From contig NZ_CP115913.1 in the NCBI RefSeq assembly GCF_027938815.1, forward strand, positions 2,886,001 to 2,950,000: a DNA stretch of 64,000 nucleotides, in the 5' to 3' direction. The notes under the pieces were generated by a model. The model searched no databases. It was given only the letters and a program-made list of their open reading frames with translations, and was not told the origin of the DNA. Source of the stretch: Oceanirhabdus sp. W0125-5 (lineage in GTDB: Bacteria; Bacillota; Clostridia; Clostridiales; Clostridiaceae). Numbering within the stretch: position 1 is the first letter of the stretch; the number at the start of each line of letters is the position of its first letter. Of the stretch, positions 61,261 to 64,000 are shown in pieces. A program made the translations under genes and the position numbers.

Positions 61261-62597
61261 TACATGGAAGAAAGACTCTTATTTTTCCATTTCCCACTTT
61301 TCCATCTAAAATACATTAAGATACCTCTTAAACATTCGTCAATTCCGAATGCAATCCAAATACCGATTAGTCCAAAGTTGCATGTGACTCCTAAGAAATA
61401 CGCTAAACCTGTGCTGATTAGCCATAAAGAAAGTATACCGATTATTACAGGGAAGATTGTGTCCCCAGTACCTCTAAGTGCGTCGATTACCACAACATTA
61501 AATGTTCGTCCAATTTCAACAATGATATCTAAGATTAGTATAGTAGCACCTAAAGTTATTATATATTGGTTATCTGTGAAGATTGTAATTAATTGTTTTC
61601 CGAATAAACTCCCAAGTACACTGAGAGAGAGTGTGGCAATGAGTGCAGTTTTAAGTGAAAATGAAAAATTTTTATCTGCTAGTTCGTAATTCTTTTCCCC
61701 TTTATATCTGCTTATCATAATTTGATTAGCCTGTCCAATAGCTAAGGATATTGCAAAAAAGAATCTAACAAGAGTCATTACGTAAGTTTTTGTTGTAAAT
61801 GCATTCTCTCCAATATTATTAAGTATAATTGCAGTCATAAATAGTTGTGCAGCATTATAGTTGATTTTTTCTAAGGCAGATGGTACTCCTAATAAAATCA
61901 TATCCTTAATAATATCAAAAGGAATGGGAGAAATAAGTTTAAATATATTTATTCGTTCTATAGTTCTAAAAAAGAAAATACATAATATAACTAATCCAAT
62001 TAATCTACTGAAGGATGTTGCTATAGCTACACCTTTGACTCCTAAGATTGGAAAACCAAAGAATCCAAAGATGAAAACTGCATCTAAAATTGCATTAATA
62101 GTATTCATGAAAAGAGTTACCTTCATGGTTATTTTTGTATATCCATGACTTCTAATTATTGAGGATACATTGCTTAATAGTGCTTGAAGAAAAATTGCTC
62201 CTCCAACATATAGTAAATAATCATTAGAATATGTGAAAAGTTCCTTAGTAACTCCAATACCATTTAATATTGGTTCTCTAAATTGAATTAAAATAATGCT
62301 GCTAACTATTCCGATTATCAAACTAAGTAACATAGATACTGCTGCAATTTTTGATGTTAAAGTTCTTTCTTTTTTACCTAGACTTTGAGCTGTTAAAACA
62401 GCTGATGAGCCTGAAATTATTGTAAAGACAAGAGTGAACATCCATATTACTTGAGTTGTAGCACCAACAGCAGAAGCAGCACTATCTGAGTAATTGCTTA
62501 GCATCCAAGTATCAATAAAAGCTAATAACATGAACATAATATTTTCAATAAATATGGGCCATGTAAGTTTTAAAAGATCTTTGTATTGTTTTTTCAT
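61260..62597 (-). CDS. MATE-family efflux transporter
   Basis: A 445-residue transporter with about 12 membrane segments in two related halves (for example KLTWPIFIENIMFMLL in the first and ILLGVPSALEKINYNAA opening the second). Members expel drugs or metabolites using Na+ or H+; the substrate is unknown. ATG 62597 follows GAAGG; a frame eight codons longer has no site. It is divergent from the RidA gene, with about 270 bases of AT-rich sequence between. Confidence 0.9.
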   Translation of the reverse strand: MKKQYKDLLKLTWPIFIENIMFMLLAFIDTWMLSNYSDSAASAVGATTQVIWMFTLVFTIISGSSAVLTAQSLGKKERTLTSKIAAVSMLLSLIIGIVSSIILIQFREPILNGIGVTKELFTYSNDYLLYVGGAIFLQALLSNVSSIIRSHGYTKITMKVTLFMNTINAILDAVFIFGFFGFPILGVKGVAIATSFSRLIGLVILCIFFFRTIERINIFKLISPIPFDIIKDMILLGVPSALEKINYNAAQLFMTAIILNNIGENAFTTKTYVMTLVRFFFAISLAIGQANQIMISRYKGEKNYELADKNFSFSLKTALIATLSLSVLGSLFGKQLITIFTDNQYIITLGATILILDIIVEIGRTFNVVVIDALRGTGDTIFPVIIGILSLWLISTGLAYFLGVTCNFGLIGIWIAFGIDECLRGILMYFRWKSGKWKNKSLSSM

Positions 62598-62868
62598 AAG
62601 TAAGCCTTCTTTCTGAGTCAAAAAACTATAATAAAATTAACTTTTAAAATATATCATGTAAGTAGGTAAGGTGCAATATTTTGAAAGTAAGAGGTAAAAA
62701 TTGTTGCATATGAGGTGAAAAATTGAGGAATCGAATAATTTATTGGTAAGGATTTTCATAAAAATTAATAATTAAATATGTTTGACTTTTTTTCCTATTA
62801 TTATTGAATTATTTCTCTCATTATGTTATTTTTATACGTGGTTTAAATAATATATGGGAGGCAATATT
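62598..62868. other. divergent intergenic region
   Basis: About 270 AT-rich bases between the MATE and RidA genes, holding both promoters by position. TTGACT (62781-62786) is a possible -35 box, with no well-placed -10 box that I can support. No repeats or ORFs are seen. Confidence 0.4.
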
Positions 62869-63216
62869 ATGGAAATAAAAAGAATTGAATCAACCGGAAG
62901 AATGAGTAGAATAGTGATACATGCAAATACAGTTTATCTTTGTGGACAAACTTGCGGAGATGGTGACAAAGGAATTAAGGAACAAACTCAAGTTGTTCTT
63001 GAAAAAATAGAAGATTTATTAGCTAAAGCAGGTTCTAGTAAGGAAAAAATCCTTTCTACAACAATTTATATAAAAGACATGGCTATGTTCAGTGAAATGA
63101 ACGAAATTTGGGATGCATGGGTATCAAAAGAAAATCAACCTGCAAGAGCATGTGTTGAAGCTAAAATGGCTAGAGAAGAAATTTTAGTAGAAATGTCAGT
63201 TATAGCTGCACAGTAA
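62869..63216 (+). CDS. RidA family protein
   Basis: A 115-residue member of the RidA/YjgF/YER057c group, whose canonical form deaminates reactive enamine intermediates. Here the usual C-terminal arginine region reads [21 protein letters not shown], so Arg is present in the PAR motif. Length is slightly short of standard (about 127), as in the Rid6/7-like subgroup. ATG 62869 follows GGGAGGC. The exact activity is uncertain. Confidence 0.87.
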   Translation: MEIKRIESTGRMSRIVIHANTVYLCGQTCGDGDKGIKEQTQVVLEKIEDLLAKAGSSKEKILSTTIYIKDMAMFSEMNEIWDAWVSKENQPARACVEAKMAREEILVEMSVIAAQ

Positions 63217-63244
63217 TACATAAACTATATATGTATTAAAGATA

Positions 63245-63280
63245 AGAGGTTTGTCCAATGACAAACCTCTTTAATTTTTT
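63245..63280. terminator. bidirectional terminator
   Basis: AGAGGTTTGTC (63245-63255) and GACAAACCTCT (63260-63270) form a perfect stem with a four-base loop; T-rich to the right. It lies between convergent genes. Confidence 0.9.
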
Positions 63281-63281
63281 C

Positions 63282-64000
63282 TTATTTTTCAATTTTTGAA
63301 AGTACAACAGTAGAATTTACTAAGTTATTCTCAGTGTAATAATTAGTTATAGTTTTAACTAAACCTACACCTTTAGCATAATAACATTTTTGATAGTTAT
63401 CATTATCAAAGAAGTTAATTACTTCAATTGCTTTATAAGTTCCACTTGGTGTTGACACTTCAATATCAATAGAAGAAATAAAAGTGGTAGAGTTATTACT
63501 GTTAATCCAATAGTTACCTTCTTTTAAAGGGCCAGAGATCATTGGATCACCTAAAAAATTCTCTTCAGATGTTAAATCAGTTAATTCAGTATACTCATCA
63601 ACATATACTAGTTTAACAGTATTATTTTTCATAGAATAAACTGCTGAATAATCAATATTAGGGTATGAGTATTTTACTTGTGTCTTATCATCTGTAAAAT
63701 TTTCGAATTCAAGAGAATAAGCTACGTTTCCGTATTCATCAGTGAAATGATATATTGACTTTTCTTGAGGGTAAAAATAATCACTTGCTTCACCTTCAAT
63801 AGATCTTCCAGATGTTTCAAGGCGAACTATTTCTGATTCGAAGTAATTATAAGAATTTTCAATTTCTGAAAGTTCCTCTTTCATTTCATCAGTATCATTA
63901 TTAAACTTACTTAATAAACTATTTTTATCTACATAATTATCATCAATTTCAGGTCTATCAATTTTCACTGGTCTATTTATATCATAGTAGCTAGTTTCAA
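63282..64000 (-). CDS. unknown, probably extracytoplasmic protein (partial at right edge)
   Basis: The minus-strand frame is open through the window edge: upstream of the GTG at 63968 it reads ETSYYDINRPVKIDRP without stops, so the true start is outside. The visible 239 residues are polar, acidic and beta-rich, with YDE- and Asn-rich blocks (VKLVYVDEYTELTDL, EGNYWINSNNSTTF) and a Cys in YQKCYYAKGVGLV. This resembles lipoproteins of Firmicutes with a repeated beta structure. No family is named. Confidence 0.65.
   Translation of the reverse strand, partial: ETSYYDINRPVKIDRPEIDDNYVDKNSLLSKFNNDTDEMKEELSEIENSYNYFESEIVRLETSGRSIEGEASDYFYPQEKSIYHFTDEYGNVAYSLEFENFTDDKTQVKYSYPNIDYSAVYSMKNNTVKLVYVDEYTELTDLTSEENFLGDPMISGPLKEGNYWINSNNSTTFISSIDIEVSTPSGTYKAIEVINFFDNDNYQKCYYAKGVGLVKTITNYYTENNLVNSTVVLSKIEK

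Overview
The window is AT-rich with short intergenic gaps, purine-rich Shine-Dalgarno sites, many TTG starts and strong intrinsic terminators. Gene content fits an anaerobic, motile Clostridium-type Firmicute: a four-subunit 2-oxoacid:ferredoxin oxidoreductase, hybrid cluster protein, a methionine-type T-box leader, CvfB, a CD3324-family protein, YtrA-type GntR regulators and two chemoreceptors. No rRNA, tRNA, CRISPR array, prophage or complete insertion sequence was found. The species cannot be named from sequence alone.

Layout. 1-5150: end of an unknown gene, proC, a CPBP protease and the porGDAB operon. 5170-9920: a GntR/ABC-transporter operon with a clear promoter-operator, then a membrane protein with its own operator-like palindrome. 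10040-18705: aldehyde dehydrogenase, radical SAM protein, hcp, a reductive-dehalogenase-like Fe-S protein, histidine phosphatase, EamA transporter and a lipin-like HAD phosphatase. 18960-28164: two chemoreceptors, a membrane-anchored MutS-family ATPase, several small unknowns, a PD-(D/E)XK-like protein and cvfB. 28189-35196: T-box plus metG, gene remnants, an S41 protease, an HD protein, and cysS behind a leader peptide and a mobile-repeat-like insertion. 35215-44269: acetyltransferases, serine hydrolase, a structured leader before a CD3324-family gene, plsY, a tandem membrane-protein family with one broken copy, an RmlD-like reductase, and hisS behind a second leader peptide. 44316-52395: membrane protein/GntR pair, cell-wall enzymes, transglutaminase-like protein and topB. 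52594-64000: acetyltransferase, two Nudix hydrolases flanking kptA, a two-gene ABC exporter, a YbjQ-family protein, a DUF2161-like protein, a MATE transporter, a RidA protein and a partial unknown gene.

The most striking content is regulatory. Three aminoacyl-tRNA synthetase genes each carry a leader that should read the matching amino acid. metG has a T-box. cysS is preceded by a 33-codon ORF with five consecutive Cys codons followed by mutually exclusive antiterminator and terminator hairpins. hisS is preceded by a 19-codon ORF with six consecutive His codons followed by competing hairpins and a terminator. The last two look like ribosome-mediated (trp/his-type) attenuators in a lineage where T-boxes usually do this job; they are the best candidates here for an undescribed system. 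Further leads are a structured leader with a short ORF before the CD3324-family gene, two inverted-repeat elements (one placed inside a terminator, one between the Cys attenuator and cysS), a membrane-bound MutS relative, a bacterial lipin-type phosphatase and an uncharacterised PD-(D/E)XK protein.
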